Assembly (NCBI RefSeq): GCF_000382205.1
Contig: NZ_KB907787.1
Span: 124,001-188,000, forward strand
Direction of reading: 5' to 3'
Length of the DNA: 64,000 bases
Origin: Dyadobacter beijingensis DSM 21582
Lineage (GTDB): Bacteria > Bacteroidota > Bacteroidia > Cytophagales > Spirosomataceae
Part shown: piece after piece, positions 17,611-25,734 of the stretch
Layout of the letters: each line of letters starts with the position of its first letter
Numbering within the stretch: the stretch's first letter is position 1
Notes under the pieces: model-generated
The model's input: only the letters and a program-made list of their open reading frames with translations
Told to the model about the DNA's origin: nothing
The model's database searches: none
Translations under genes and position numbers: made by a program

Positions 17611-19542
17611 TTATTGAGAATCATAACTAAAGGTTAAACTTACTGCAAAACTTCTTCCCGGCATCGCATTATTTCTCACATTTAAATAAAACGTGTTGGT
17701 CAGATTGCGGATCTGACCCTGAACCCGGGCCTGCATTCCTGAGAAGGAAAATGTGGTTTCGGCGAGGAGGTTCACCAGGCCGTAACCATCCAGGAACTGT
17801 GTATTATCGAATGTCGTGTAGCGTTTGCTGGCCGCCTGGAACTGGCTTGTAATGCGCGTCGCTTTGTATTGAATGAAAGCATTGGCATTGACGGTATGCT
17901 CCGGGACAAATACCAGTTGTTTACCCACAATGTCCTGGGAATAATTGTCATACGCCTTTTCCTGGCTGCTTTTGTTCCAGGCGTAACCTGCGTCGAGCCC
18001 GCTCCGCCACGAAGCGCTTTGCTTTTGAAAACCAACTTGCAGCTCCAATCCCCTGGCCAATACCTGTTGTAAATTTTCTACCCGGTAGTTTCTCGAAGGG
18101 TTCCAGTAAGTCCAGTCTTTCACGCGGTTGTGGTAGAAGGTTGCGGAGGTGCGCCATGTGCCGCCAAACGCATTTTTGAGAACCTGTTCCAGGCCCGCTT
18201 CCTTGTTCCAGCCTGTTTCGGGCCGGATCGTAGGGTTGCCGAGGTCTTTCCAGTAGCGTTCGTTCAATGTGGGCACGCGATAGCTGCGGCCATAAGAGCC
18301 TTTGAGCGTCAAATGGTAATATGCCTTTTGTACCAATCCATATTCCGCACCCACCGAAGGCGTAAATGGCGGATTGAATCCGGTCACCAGCCCCTGCCGC
18401 AGATTGGCGGAAACCGTCAGCCGCGTGGCGGGCTGCCAGCGTGTGAGCAGGAAAACATCCGTACGGTTCTCGCTCACCGGCGATTGGGCATAACCCGGCA
18501 CACTTGAGCGGTAATGCGTCCATTCGCCGCCGGTTTTGATGGAAACAGGATTGAGATTGGCTCCGATATTGAATGAAAAATCCTTCTCAACTCTCGTGGC
18601 GACCTTGTCAGTTACCGAATGGTCAGGATCAGAGATGTCGCCTTTGGCATAGTCGATGATGTCGCGCACCCAGGCTGTACGTAATGCCAGGGTGCCCGCC
18701 CGGTAGCGCACCATCGTGCGGTAGGCGGTGGTACGCGTCATTTCACGGCCTTGCGCGTCTTCGGGCGTCAACGTCAGCTTATTATCGGTCAGCCAGACGT
18801 GCGCCGATATTTCCCGGTCTTTGTTGGAATTGAAAAACAGGTCCTGAGCAACACCTTGCTGGAAAGTTTCAGTCGGTAAAAGCAGGTAGCCCTGGCGGTA
18901 AGGCTTGCGATAATGGTTGTTCATCCGGCCGTCGTACAAGGTTGTTTTGCCTGCGAAAGACCATTCCCCATTCAATGGCACGGCATAGCGCAAGTCCACG
19001 CGGCTCTGGTCATTATCAAAACTCTCGCGCTGAATACCCACCGACGCGTGCAGTGGCCGCACCGCAGCACGGCTGTCGAGCAGGATACTCCCGCCCACGG
19101 CATCCGACCCGATGACGCTCGCCGCCGAGCCGTATTGCACCGAAAGCTGGTCGAAACCGGCCACCGGGATAGTCGAAAAGTCCGTTTGTCCGAGCGTAGG
19201 AGCATTGATATTAAGCCCGTTCCACAGTACGGCCGTATGGTTGGCCGAGGTGCCGCGGAACGAGGCGGTACTGAGCTGTCCGGGGCCGTAATTCCGGAAT
19301 GCGATGGGCGTGAATGCGGCAAGGATGTCGCCGATGTTCTGAAAACGGGTCTGTACGAGCGTCGCTGAATCGATGGCTTGTATCTTTAATCCGCTCATAA
19401 ATCGCTGAGGAACAAAGCCTTTGATCAAAACGGGTTCCAGTGCTACGGAATCTTGCTGGGCATGCAGCGGCAAAGCATAAGCCAGGCTTACCCCTATGAT
19501 CAGTTTAATCAGAAATCCCTGGTTGGTTACCACCCTCTTCAC
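17611..19542 (-). CDS. btuB: TonB-dependent outer-membrane receptor, BtuB-like (cobalamin)
   Basis: 643 residues from a GTG start at 19542; no ATG is available before the signal peptide (LIIGVSLAYALPLHAQ). The plug domain spans about residues 40-165 (IQAIDSATL, SFRGTSANHTAVLWNGLNIN, VQYGSAASVIGSDAVGGSI), followed by a 22-strand-type barrel ending in an aromatic C-terminal strand (SFAVSLTFSYDSQ). The small size and lack of a carboxypeptidase-like N-terminal domain separate it from SusC proteins and fit BtuB. It takes up vitamin B12 with TonB energy. The cobalamin riboswitch about 45-210 bases upstream on the same strand shows both substrate and regulation. Confidence 0.9.
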   Translation of the reverse strand: MKRVVTNQGFLIKLIIGVSLAYALPLHAQQDSVALEPVLIKGFVPQRFMSGLKIQAIDSATLVQTRFQNIGDILAAFTPIAFRNYGPGQLSTASFRGTSANHTAVLWNGLNINAPTLGQTDFSTIPVAGFDQLSVQYGSAASVIGSDAVGGSILLDSRAAVRPLHASVGIQRESFDNDQSRVDLRYAVPLNGEWSFAGKTTLYDGRMNNHYRKPYRQGYLLLPTETFQQGVAQDLFFNSNKDREISAHVWLTDNKLTLTPEDAQGREMTRTTAYRTMVRYRAGTLALRTAWVRDIIDYAKGDISDPDHSVTDKVATRVEKDFSFNIGANLNPVSIKTGGEWTHYRSSVPGYAQSPVSENRTDVFLLTRWQPATRLTVSANLRQGLVTGFNPPFTPSVGAEYGLVQKAYYHLTLKGSYGRSYRVPTLNERYWKDLGNPTIRPETGWNKEAGLEQVLKNAFGGTWRTSATFYHNRVKDWTYWNPSRNYRVENLQQVLARGLELQVGFQKQSASWRSGLDAGYAWNKSSQEKAYDNYSQDIVGKQLVFVPEHTVNANAFIQYKATRITSQFQAASKRYTTFDNTQFLDGYGLVNLLAETTFSFSGMQARVQGQIRNLTNTFYLNVRNNAMPGRSFAVSLTFSYDSQ

Positions 19543-19584
19543 AACAATTGGCGCCGATCTTCCGCTTTTCCTCCGAAAACGTTC

Positions 19585-19755
19585 CGATCAAATGCTCTGG
19601 CAGGTCTCCTGGCTCGTCTGGCGTGTCCGGCGCCTTCCCGTTCGAAAACAGTGGCATGGGAGATCGGGCACGTGTGGGCGGACTTACAGTTGCGGGGACA
19701 GCTTCCGGTTCAACGGAATTCCCTATTAAGCCTAACAGCTGACTAGAAGCAGCTT
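19585..19755 (-). promoter_or_regulatory. Cobalamin (B12) riboswitch
   Basis: On the minus strand the conserved blocks appear in order: TAATAGGGAA (19728-19719), CTGTCCCCGCAACTGTAAG (about 19701-19683), a CACTG block, CGGGAAGGC, and the B12 box GCCAGGAGACCTGCC (19613-19599). A short hairpin with a GGAGG loop (19566-19578) lies between the aptamer and the GTG start and may be part of the expression platform. Bound cobalamin would lower expression of the downstream receptor and lipoprotein genes. Aptamer ends are approximate. Confidence 0.95.
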
Positions 19756-19793
19756 ATAGCACCAAGCGGCGCAAAGGTAGGCATTTTGCCCGA

Positions 19794-19825
19794 CTTTCGG
19801 TTCTTTGCGATAACCGCTATCTTTG
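19794..19825 (+). promoter_or_regulatory. Promoter of the EamA transporter gene
   Basis: TATCTTTG at 19818-19825 matches the TAnnTTTG -7 box, and TTTC at 19794-19797 sits at 20-base spacing as an imperfect TTTG -33 box. It places the transcript start near 19830, downstream of the furthest possible TTG start (19823), which therefore cannot be used. Confidence 0.6.
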
Positions 19826-19843
19826 CGGCAAATTTGTTCGCTT

Positions 19844-20764
19844 TTGGCTGCCTCAACTGAAAATTTCCCGACCGCATCTTCCCTGAAAGGCATTTACCTC
19901 ATGCTCGGGGCCGCATTTTTCTTCTCGCTCACCTCCGCGATTTCCAAGTGGCTCGGCAAAGAGTTTCACATCGTACAGCTGGTGTTTTTCAGAAATATTG
20001 TCGGAGTCGTTTTTATCGTCAGCAGCATCTGGCGGCGGCCGATGCGGCAGGAAGGTGGTAAGCTGGGATTGCTGATTTTCAGGGGGGTAGTGGGGACATT
20101 GTCGTTGTATATGCTCTTCTATGCCATACAGACGCTCGGCCTCGGACGCGCATCCACTTACCAGTATACCTACCCGATTTTCCTCGCGCTGTTCTCCTGG
20201 TTGCTGATCGGCGAAACACTGAATGCAAAGGAATGGATGGCCATTTTCGTCGGATTTACGGGGATATTATTCGTTTTCCGGCCCGATTTGTCCTCGTCCC
20301 TGCGCGACAATGCACTAGGCCTGGGCAATGCATTGCTGACGGCCATTTCCTACCTGTCGATCCGCCAGCTTGGCGTCGTGTACGACACGCGCGCGATCAT
20401 CCTGTCGTTCATGCTGAGCGGGATTGTGATGCCGATATTATCGATGTTCGTCGGTACCTATTATCCCATTGACCATTTGGATTTTCTTATTGGAACTTTC
20501 AAATGGCCGGAAAATGCTTTCCAATGGCTGGGTTTTCTGGCATTGGGACTAACTGCGCTGCTGGGTCAGCGAATGCTCACGCAGTCTTTTACCTACGATA
20601 AAGCGGGACGCGTGGCCGCTGTGGGCTATTCCAATATACTTTTTTCGGTATTGATCGGGTTTCTGATGGGAGAAGCAATTCCGTCGTTGTCGATGCTTAC
20701 CGGCATGCTGCTGATCGTTGCCGGTGGGATATTGGTTTCGCTGGCTAAAACTAAAAATGCTTAA
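19844..20764 (+). CDS. EamA/DMT-family membrane transporter
   Basis: About 306 residues with ten hydrophobic helices arranged as two EamA halves, for example YLMLGAAFFFSLTSAIS, GVVGTLSLYMLFYAI, WMAIFVGFTGILFVF, then a second half ending LTGMLLIVAGGILVSLA. No ATG lies upstream of the first helix; the TTG at 19844 (encoding AASTEN next) is preferred because the promoter box excludes the TTG at 19823, and the ATG at 19901 would cut the first helix short. A drug/metabolite-type exporter or importer of unknown substrate. Transcribed away from the B12 receptor gene. Confidence 0.85.
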   Translation: MAASTENFPTASSLKGIYLMLGAAFFFSLTSAISKWLGKEFHIVQLVFFRNIVGVVFIVSSIWRRPMRQEGGKLGLLIFRGVVGTLSLYMLFYAIQTLGLGRASTYQYTYPIFLALFSWLLIGETLNAKEWMAIFVGFTGILFVFRPDLSSSLRDNALGLGNALLTAISYLSIRQLGVVYDTRAIILSFMLSGIVMPILSMFVGTYYPIDHLDFLIGTFKWPENAFQWLGFLALGLTALLGQRMLTQSFTYDKAGRVAAVGYSNILFSVLIGFLMGEAIPSLSMLTGMLLIVAGGILVSLAKTKNA

Positions 20765-20859
20765 ATTGGGGTGACTGAATCCGGAATATGTTGCGTTCGA
20801 AGGTACTTCCGGTAATGATTTGGTTTTCAGATTTGTTCAGGAATAAATCAACGAATGCT

Positions 20860-21420
20860 ATGAAACGAATTTTGTCATCGCTCACTCTATTGGCTGTATT
20901 ACTGGTTGTCCTGACCGGTTTTAAAGCGGATTCGGATAAAAAGCCCGCGGAAGGAATCCAATGGCTGACGATAGAGGAAGCATATGCCAAAATACAGCAA
21001 GAACCGCGCAAGGTGCTGATCGACGTCTACACCGACTGGTGCGGCTGGTGCAAGGTCATGGACCGCGAAACGTTCAAGGACAAGGCCGTCACCGACTACA
21101 TCAATAAGAAGTACTATGCCGTTAAACTCGACGCGGAGCAAAAGGGAACGATCAAACTCGGCGACAAAGAGTTTAAATACCTCGCCCAGGGCGGCCGGGG
21201 CATCAACGAAATCGCATTGGCATTAACAAACAACCAGCCCAGCTACCCTACCACGGTGTTCCTGGACGATCATTTCAATATGATCCAACCCCTGCCGGGC
21301 TATCTGAAAGCCAAAGAATTCCACCAGATCATCACCTTCTTCGGCGACGATTACCACAAAAAGCAGGATTTCGAAACGTTCAAAGCGAAAACTTACGCGG
21401 AGTTGTATCCGGCGAAGTAA
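20860..21420 (+). CDS. Exported thioredoxin-fold protein
   Basis: The ATG at 20860 opens a signal peptide (MKRILSSLTLLAVLLVV) and gives 186 residues. The thioredoxin fold follows with the active site DWCGWCK at about residues 63-69, a DAEQKG loop, and the cis-proline region YPTTVFLDD. It resembles the thioredoxin_7/DUF255-type periplasmic reductases that Bacteroidota carry in many copies. Probably a periplasmic disulfide reductase; its client is unknown. Monocistronic, 96 bases upstream of hicA. Confidence 0.88.
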   Translation: MKRILSSLTLLAVLLVVLTGFKADSDKKPAEGIQWLTIEEAYAKIQQEPRKVLIDVYTDWCGWCKVMDRETFKDKAVTDYINKKYYAVKLDAEQKGTIKLGDKEFKYLAQGGRGINEIALALTNNQPSYPTTVFLDDHFNMIQPLPGYLKAKEFHQIITFFGDDYHKKQDFETFKAKTYAELYPAK

Positions 21421-21516
21421 TATTTCAGTTCACTCAACTTCCATATTGAAAGTATTTACCGTCAGGACTTTGCATTGCGCCAATCAATGCGTCTCCGGCA
21501 TTATTAATTACTTTAT

Positions 21517-21713
21517 ATGAAGTCCAGTGAATTCGTGCGCCTGCTGAAAAGCGATGGGTGGTTTATAGTAAGGCAGGAAGGAAGCCATGTGACGATGAGA
21601 CATCCAGTTAAGAAAGGCCAGTTGGGGTCCCCAATCACGGATCGAAAGAGGTGAAAAAGGGGTTGTTAGCAGCTTTATTGAAAGCAGCGGAAATTAAAAC
21701 GAATAAGAAATGA
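21517..21713 (+). pseudogene. hicA: hicA toxin gene with a single-base frameshift
   Basis: From the ATG at 21517 the frame reads MKSSEFVRLLKSDGW, then the HicA core with the conserved histidine in QEGSHVTMRHP, and continues to KKGQLG before ending at a stop at 21652-21654 (45 residues). The frame one base over continues exactly as HicA should, with VPNHGSKEVKKG and LLAALLKAAEIK, to a TGA at 21711-21713. Restoring one G in the run at 21624-21627 would rejoin them into an ordinary full-length HicA mRNA interferase of 65 residues. The reconstructed stop overlaps the hicB start by four bases (ATGA), as expected of an intact operon. Confidence 0.9.
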
Positions 21714-21940
21714 ATAAGCCGAAAATAGCATTGGACATTATATCCGAAGAAGAGGGTTACAGCGCAACGGGTGATATTGCAGGCAAATTTATTGGTATCC
21801 AGGGAGATACGGAAGGCGAGTTGAAACAAAACATCCTCGAAGCAGTCAATCTGGCTTTCTCCGGGGATGGTTACAACTATACTTTGGACGAGATCGAACT
21901 AAGGCATTTGAACGTAAAACCTGAACGCAACCTGCACTAA
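21710..21940 (+). CDS. hicB: HicB-family antitoxin
   Basis: 76 residues with the small HicB partial RNase H-like fold: a first strand KIALDIISEEEGYSATG, a strand IQGDTEGELKQNILEA with the typical helix, then a tail of about 25 residues (FSGDGYNYTLDEIEL). No separate DNA-binding domain is evident, so it may act mainly by binding HicA. The reading frame is intact although the partner toxin gene just upstream is frameshifted. The ATG overlaps the reconstructed hicA stop by four bases. Confidence 0.82.
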   Translation: MNKPKIALDIISEEEGYSATGDIAGKFIGIQGDTEGELKQNILEAVNLAFSGDGYNYTLDEIELRHLNVKPERNLH

Positions 21941-21958
21941 TTTCTTGCAATTCAGCGC

Positions 21959-23032
21959 TTAAACCGCTTCTCCTTCCTGCATGCGTTCCGCGTTCTCTGC
22001 AATGCGCAGTTTTTCAATCAGTTCAGCGATGTCGCCTTCCATGACGGCGGGCAGGTTATATACGGTATAGCCGATCCGGTGATCGGTAATGCGGCTTTGC
22101 GGGTAGTTGTAGGTGCGGATTTTATCGGAACGGTCGCCGCTTCCCACCATGGATTTACGCTGGGAACTGATGGCGTCGTTATGCTTTTTCAGCTCGATTT
22201 CGTACAGGCGTGAGCGCAGTACGCTCAATGCGCGGTCCTTGTTTTTCAACTGTGAACGCTCGTCCTGGCAGCTTACCACCAACCCCGAAGGAATGTGCGT
22301 AAGACGTACCGCGGAATAAGTCGTATTAACCGATTGTCCACCCGCGCCGGACGATTGGAAAGTGTCGACACGGACATCATTCATATTGATCTGCACATCG
22401 ACCTCTTCTGCCTCGGGAAGTACCGCCACGGAAGCCGCAGAAGTATGAATACGGCCTTGCGATTCGGTTTGAGGTACACGCTGGACACGGTGCACACCTG
22501 ATTCGAACTTCATTTTGCCGTATGCATCCTCACCTTCCACCTTGCAAATGATCTCTTTATAACCGCCATTGGTGCCTTCGGTATAATCCATCACGGATGA
22601 GCGCCAGCCCATTTTTTCAAAGAAACGCTGGTACATACGGAACAGGTCGCCCGCGAAAATCGCTGCTTCGTCGCCGCCTGTTCCACCCCGGATTTCGAGG
22701 ATGATGTTACGGCTGTCGTTCGGATCTTTCGGGATCAGGAGCTCTTTAATGTTCTGTTCAAGCTCTTCGAGCTTCGGCACGAGGTCGTCGAGCTCCTCTT
22801 TCGCCATTTCGCGCAGATCTTCATCTTTTTCAGTCGCTATGAGTTCTTTGGTACCGGCAATATCCTTTTGCAGCTTCTGGTAAAGCGCATATTGCTCCAC
22901 GATTTTACCAAGGTCTTTATACTCCTTGCTGATCTTGGAATAACGGGTAGAGTCGGAAACAACTTCCGGTTGAATGATTTGCTGAGAAACCTCTTCAAAC
23001 CGTTCTTTTATAGCTTCTAATTTATCGATCAT
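21959..23032 (-). CDS. prfA: Peptide chain release factor 1
   Basis: 357 residues, usual for RF1. An N-terminal helical domain precedes the core with the peptidyl-tRNA hydrolysis motif GGQ in SSGAGGQSVNTT, the RF-1 signature (VRLTHIPSGLVVSCQDERSQ), and a C-terminal helical region. RF1 recognises UAA and UAG stop codons in the ribosomal A site and releases the polypeptide. Convergent with hicB, 18 bases between the stops. Confidence 0.97.
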   Translation of the reverse strand: MIDKLEAIKERFEEVSQQIIQPEVVSDSTRYSKISKEYKDLGKIVEQYALYQKLQKDIAGTKELIATEKDEDLREMAKEELDDLVPKLEELEQNIKELLIPKDPNDSRNIILEIRGGTGGDEAAIFAGDLFRMYQRFFEKMGWRSSVMDYTEGTNGGYKEIICKVEGEDAYGKMKFESGVHRVQRVPQTESQGRIHTSAASVAVLPEAEEVDVQINMNDVRVDTFQSSGAGGQSVNTTYSAVRLTHIPSGLVVSCQDERSQLKNKDRALSVLRSRLYEIELKKHNDAISSQRKSMVGSGDRSDKIRTYNYPQSRITDHRIGYTVYNLPAVMEGDIAELIEKLRIAENAERMQEGEAV

Positions 23033-23165
23033 CTTTATTGAATATCTTTGGCACGACGCATTCGGGGCACAAAGATACGCATTTTAGCTAAATGAATGGT
23101 TTCAAGACGCTAGGACTGCTTTCGGGCGAGTCACCGTTTGTTGGATCAGATTAACACTTGGGACA

Positions 23166-23750
23166 ATGAAAAACATCATATGCATCGCCATGCTGGCAGG
23201 TATTTTCACCGGCTGCGACTTCAAAAGCGGCCGTATAGAAAATACGAAAGAATTAAACCGCGAAATCAAGGCATCGCAAATCAAGCGCGTCACAAACGTG
23301 CAACTCGTGTCATCGGCCGATGAATGGGGCAAGAAAATTGCCCAGATAGCGGAAAAAGCATTAAAGGGAGAGCTGGAAAAGAATCCGGGCATCGGCCAGG
23401 CGCATTGCAGCGACGTCGGCAGCATCCCGGTAGTGGCTGCATTGCAAAAGGAATACGGTGTAAAAGTGGAGCTGTTAGGTACGAAGGACCTGAAAAACCC
23501 GTCCCTCAACCCCAAGGAACGCGAATTGCTCGATGCCTACGCGTACAGCGCCAAAAGCGGCACGCTGGCCGGCGACAATCTGCAGCAGCTCGACGACACG
23601 CTGCTCGTCTACAATGCGCCTGTCTCACCCGAAAGCATCATTTGCAAAAAATGCATGACCGGTCAGGACACCGCATTCGCCGTCTGGCGGTTGCTCTTCA
23701 ACAAGAAAGAGATCATCAGGAAGCTGGATGCCAAGCAGTTGAAGGATTGA
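23166..23750 (+). CDS. Tll0287/DUF3365-like lipoprotein
   Basis: 194 residues with a lipoprotein signal ending GIFTGC (Cys17). The rest resembles the DUF3365/Tll0287-like fold: a helical start (IAQIAEKALKGEL), a cysteine in GQAHCSDVGS, and the family's recognisable stretch LKNPSLNPKERELLDAY. Relatives often bind heme through CxxCH; here the late motif is CKKCM, so the histidine ligand is missing while both cysteines remain. It may be a redox or sensory lipoprotein of the periplasm; function not established. Confidence 0.72.
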   Translation: MKNIICIAMLAGIFTGCDFKSGRIENTKELNREIKASQIKRVTNVQLVSSADEWGKKIAQIAEKALKGELEKNPGIGQAHCSDVGSIPVVAALQKEYGVKVELLGTKDLKNPSLNPKERELLDAYAYSAKSGTLAGDNLQQLDDTLLVYNAPVSPESIICKKCMTGQDTAFAVWRLLFNKKEIIRKLDAKQLKD

Positions 23751-23771
23751 TTTGTCGTCTTTATCGCGCAA

Positions 23772-23806
23772 AAAAAGAGCATTGCTAATGCTAGCGATGC
23801 TCTTTT
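23772..23806. terminator. Bidirectional terminator
   Basis: AAAAGAGCATTGCTA pairs with TAGCGATGCTCTTTT around a three-base loop, flanked by A and T runs. It serves the plus-strand lipoprotein gene and the minus-strand aldo/keto reductase gene, which ends five bases later. Confidence 0.9.
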
Positions 23807-23810
23807 ACTT

Positions 23811-24686
23811 TTATTTCCCAACCACCTGGTAGATATCGTACCAGTCTTCGCGGCTGAGCTTGATATCCGAAGCGCTCGCGCCGTTGCGGATACGTGCTTC
23901 CGAGAGCGAGCCGATGATGGGCAAAGTACCCAGTTTCATGAGCCATGCAACGGCCGTTTGTTCAATATTGGCGTCGTATTTTTTGCCTACTTCGTCCAGT
24001 TTGGCACGAAGGCGAACAGCTTTTTCGTCGGTGCCATTCAGGATTTTGCCGCCGGCTAATGGCGCCCAGGCGAGTGGTTTGCTGAAACTCTGTTTGATGA
24101 AATCGATCCGCCCGTCTTCGATCGCCGTCGTGTTCATGAGGTTGAGTTCGATGTGATTGGTCACGATCGGAATGCGCAGGTATGAGGCCAGCAGCTGATG
24201 CTGAAAAACCGTGAAATTGGCTACTCCGATGTGTTTTGCCTTGCCAGACGTCACCACTTCGGCCAGTGCCCCCGCCGTTTCCTCGGGATCGGCCAGCAGG
24301 TCGCTCTGGTTCAGCAGGAAAATATCCAGGTAGTCGGTTTTAAGCCTTTTCAGCGAGGCATTCACACTGTTGATAATGTGCTCGCGGGAATTATCGTAGT
24401 AGGTGAGGTATTTATCCTCCGATCGCCGGATGCCGCATTTGCTGAACAGCACGATATCCTCCCGTTTGAAAGATTTGTTGCGGATGATCTTGCCGAAATG
24501 TTCTTCGATGGTATGGTCGCCGTACACATCCGCGTGGTCGAAGGTATTGATGCCCAGGTCGAGGCAAAGGTTAACCGTTTTCTCGATTTGTGTGGTGGTA
24601 ACGGCTCCTTCGTCGGTCCATCTCCAGAAACCATAAATTGCTTCCGAAACTTTCGGGCCGGAGTCGCTGAGGCTTACTTTTTTCAT
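23811..24686 (-). CDS. Aldo/keto reductase
   Basis: The ATG at 24686 (MKKVSLSDSG) gives 291 residues; an upstream in-frame TTG is less likely. The TIM-barrel AKR signatures are present: catalytic Asp and Tyr in NTFDHADVYGDHTIEEHFG, Lys in VLFSKCGIR, His replaced by Asn in LLNQSD, and the NADPH-binding end IIGSLSEARIRNG. It resembles the YdhF-type oxidoreductases. Substrate unknown; an NADPH-dependent carbonyl reductase in the cytoplasm. The change at the usual catalytic His position is also seen in YdhF-like members. Confidence 0.9.
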   Translation of the reverse strand: MKKVSLSDSGPKVSEAIYGFWRWTDEGAVTTTQIEKTVNLCLDLGINTFDHADVYGDHTIEEHFGKIIRNKSFKREDIVLFSKCGIRRSEDKYLTYYDNSREHIINSVNASLKRLKTDYLDIFLLNQSDLLADPEETAGALAEVVTSGKAKHIGVANFTVFQHQLLASYLRIPIVTNHIELNLMNTTAIEDGRIDFIKQSFSKPLAWAPLAGGKILNGTDEKAVRLRAKLDEVGKKYDANIEQTAVAWLMKLGTLPIIGSLSEARIRNGASASDIKLSREDWYDIYQVVGK

Positions 24687-24716
24687 CGGTGGTAGTTTGA
24701 ATTCCTGCAAAAATAT

Positions 24717-25073
24717 TTATTTCTCGGATCGTTTATCCCTTACGATCAGATAAAAATCGTGGTCCAGTTCCAGATAGCCGTAATCGTAAACGAAGTGGTA
24801 AACGCTTCCTTTGAGGGTAGGGCGGATGTTCGTCAGGAAGTTAAAGTCGAAGCCTTTCGCTAACAAGACCTTTTTGGTGGTCTTGCATTTATCCTCCGGG
24901 CAAAGCTCTTCCAGTATCCGGCGGTTTTTGCGGAGTGTGTTGTTGATTCTCCGTACCATATTATAGCCATCCGCATTGAGCCGGTTATTGAAAGCATTCC
25001 GGCACATATCGCAGCAAAATTTCTTGTCGACCCTGCCTGCAACGGGCATACCGCATTCCTGGCAATTTATCAT
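24717..25073 (-). CDS. Small zinc-ribbon protein (DUF2116-like)
   Basis: The ATG at 25073 (MINCQECGMPV) gives 118 residues. A zinc ribbon is formed by CQEC at residues 4-7 and FCCDMC near 20-25. A helical, basic region (RRINNTLRKNRRILEEL) and a C-terminal beta region rich in aromatic residues (VYHFVYDYGYLEL) follow. Such proteins are often encoded near transferred or stress genes; function is unknown. It is divergent from an SSB gene with 252 bases of repeat-bearing DNA between. Confidence 0.75.
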   Translation of the reverse strand: MINCQECGMPVAGRVDKKFCCDMCRNAFNNRLNADGYNMVRRINNTLRKNRRILEELCPEDKCKTTKKVLLAKGFDFNFLTNIRPTLKGSVYHFVYDYGYLELDHDFYLIVRDKRSEK

Positions 25074-25179
25074 AAGCTTATCTGTTCGCCGGTTCCAAAA
25101 GCCCGGTCTGTGTGCATAGATGTACTTTGAATGCAATATAGTAAAATTCATCAGCCCTGTCCGCGACCTAGTTTATCCG

Positions 25180-25231
25180 TTTGCAAACGACTACAAACGC
25201 TTACATCCGACTATAAACGCTTGCCAACCGA
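25180..25231. repeat. Iterated CGACTA-AAACGCTT motifs between Zn-ribbon and ssb genes
   Basis: CGACTACAAACGCTT (25188-25202) and CGACTATAAACGCTT (25208-25222) are direct repeats at exactly 20-base spacing. A third partial copy (CCGATTA) follows at 25228, and a palindrome GTTTGCAAAC (25180-25189) overlaps the first copy. The regular two-turn spacing suggests cooperative binding by a regulator of one or both divergent genes. No regulator is identified. Confidence 0.6.
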
Positions 25232-25325
25232 TTAATTTTTGCCCGCCACCACACTTTTGCATGGTCGCTCCGATCAAGTCCGGTGCGGCGTTGAAACAAT
25301 TGTCCATCACTTAAACAGCAAGATT

Positions 25326-25667
25326 ATGAATTCGGTAAAACTGATTGGAAACGTGGGACGCGAAATCAATATGCGGGAATTTGAAAGCGGTAAAATGCTG
25401 ACCTTTTCCCTGGCGACAGACGAAGGTTATACAAACAAACACAACGAGGAAGTGAAGAACACCGTCTGGCACCAAATCGTCGTCTGGCGTGAGTTGGCGG
25501 AGCGCTGCGAAACTCTCCTCACGACGGGCAAGATGGTGTCGATTGAAGGGCGGCTGTCATACCGGCAGTATATCAACAAAGACAATAAGACGGTCAGGAA
25601 AACAGAGGTGACGGCTTATAAAGTGGAGGAAATCGCCAGGAAACAAGAGGCGGTCGGGCAGGAATAA
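25326..25667 (+). CDS. ssb: Single-stranded DNA-binding protein (short SSB)
   Basis: The ATG at 25326 (MNSVKLIGNVGREI) gives 113 residues. The OB fold shows the SSB features: LIGNVGRE, FSLATDEGY, TVWHQIVVW, LTTGKMVSIEGRLSYRQY and VTAYKVEEI. The usual acidic tail is missing or reduced to a few residues, so interaction with SSB-binding partners may be weak; this is likely a second, short SSB rather than the main replication SSB. It ends in a strong terminator. Confidence 0.9.
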   Translation: MNSVKLIGNVGREINMREFESGKMLTFSLATDEGYTNKHNEEVKNTVWHQIVVWRELAERCETLLTTGKMVSIEGRLSYRQYINKDNKTVRKTEVTAYKVEEIARKQEAVGQE

Positions 25668-25702
25668 AAGTGGCCTCGGTCCGGAAGAAACGAGGCCACT
25701 TT
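25666..25702 (+). terminator. Bidirectional terminator after ssb
   Basis: AAAAGTGGCCTCG and CGAGGCCACTTT form a stem with a 12-base loop, beginning at the ssb stop codon. It also lies just past the minus-strand xylulokinase stop at 25735, so it can serve both genes. Confidence 0.85.
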
Positions 25703-25734
25703 GATGGATACTATTTTTTCGGAACTACGGAAGG

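Noticed and set aside
19453..19746. Short plus-strand frames around 19450-19750
   Set aside because: They lie over the cobalamin riboswitch, whose conserved RNA blocks explain the sequence.
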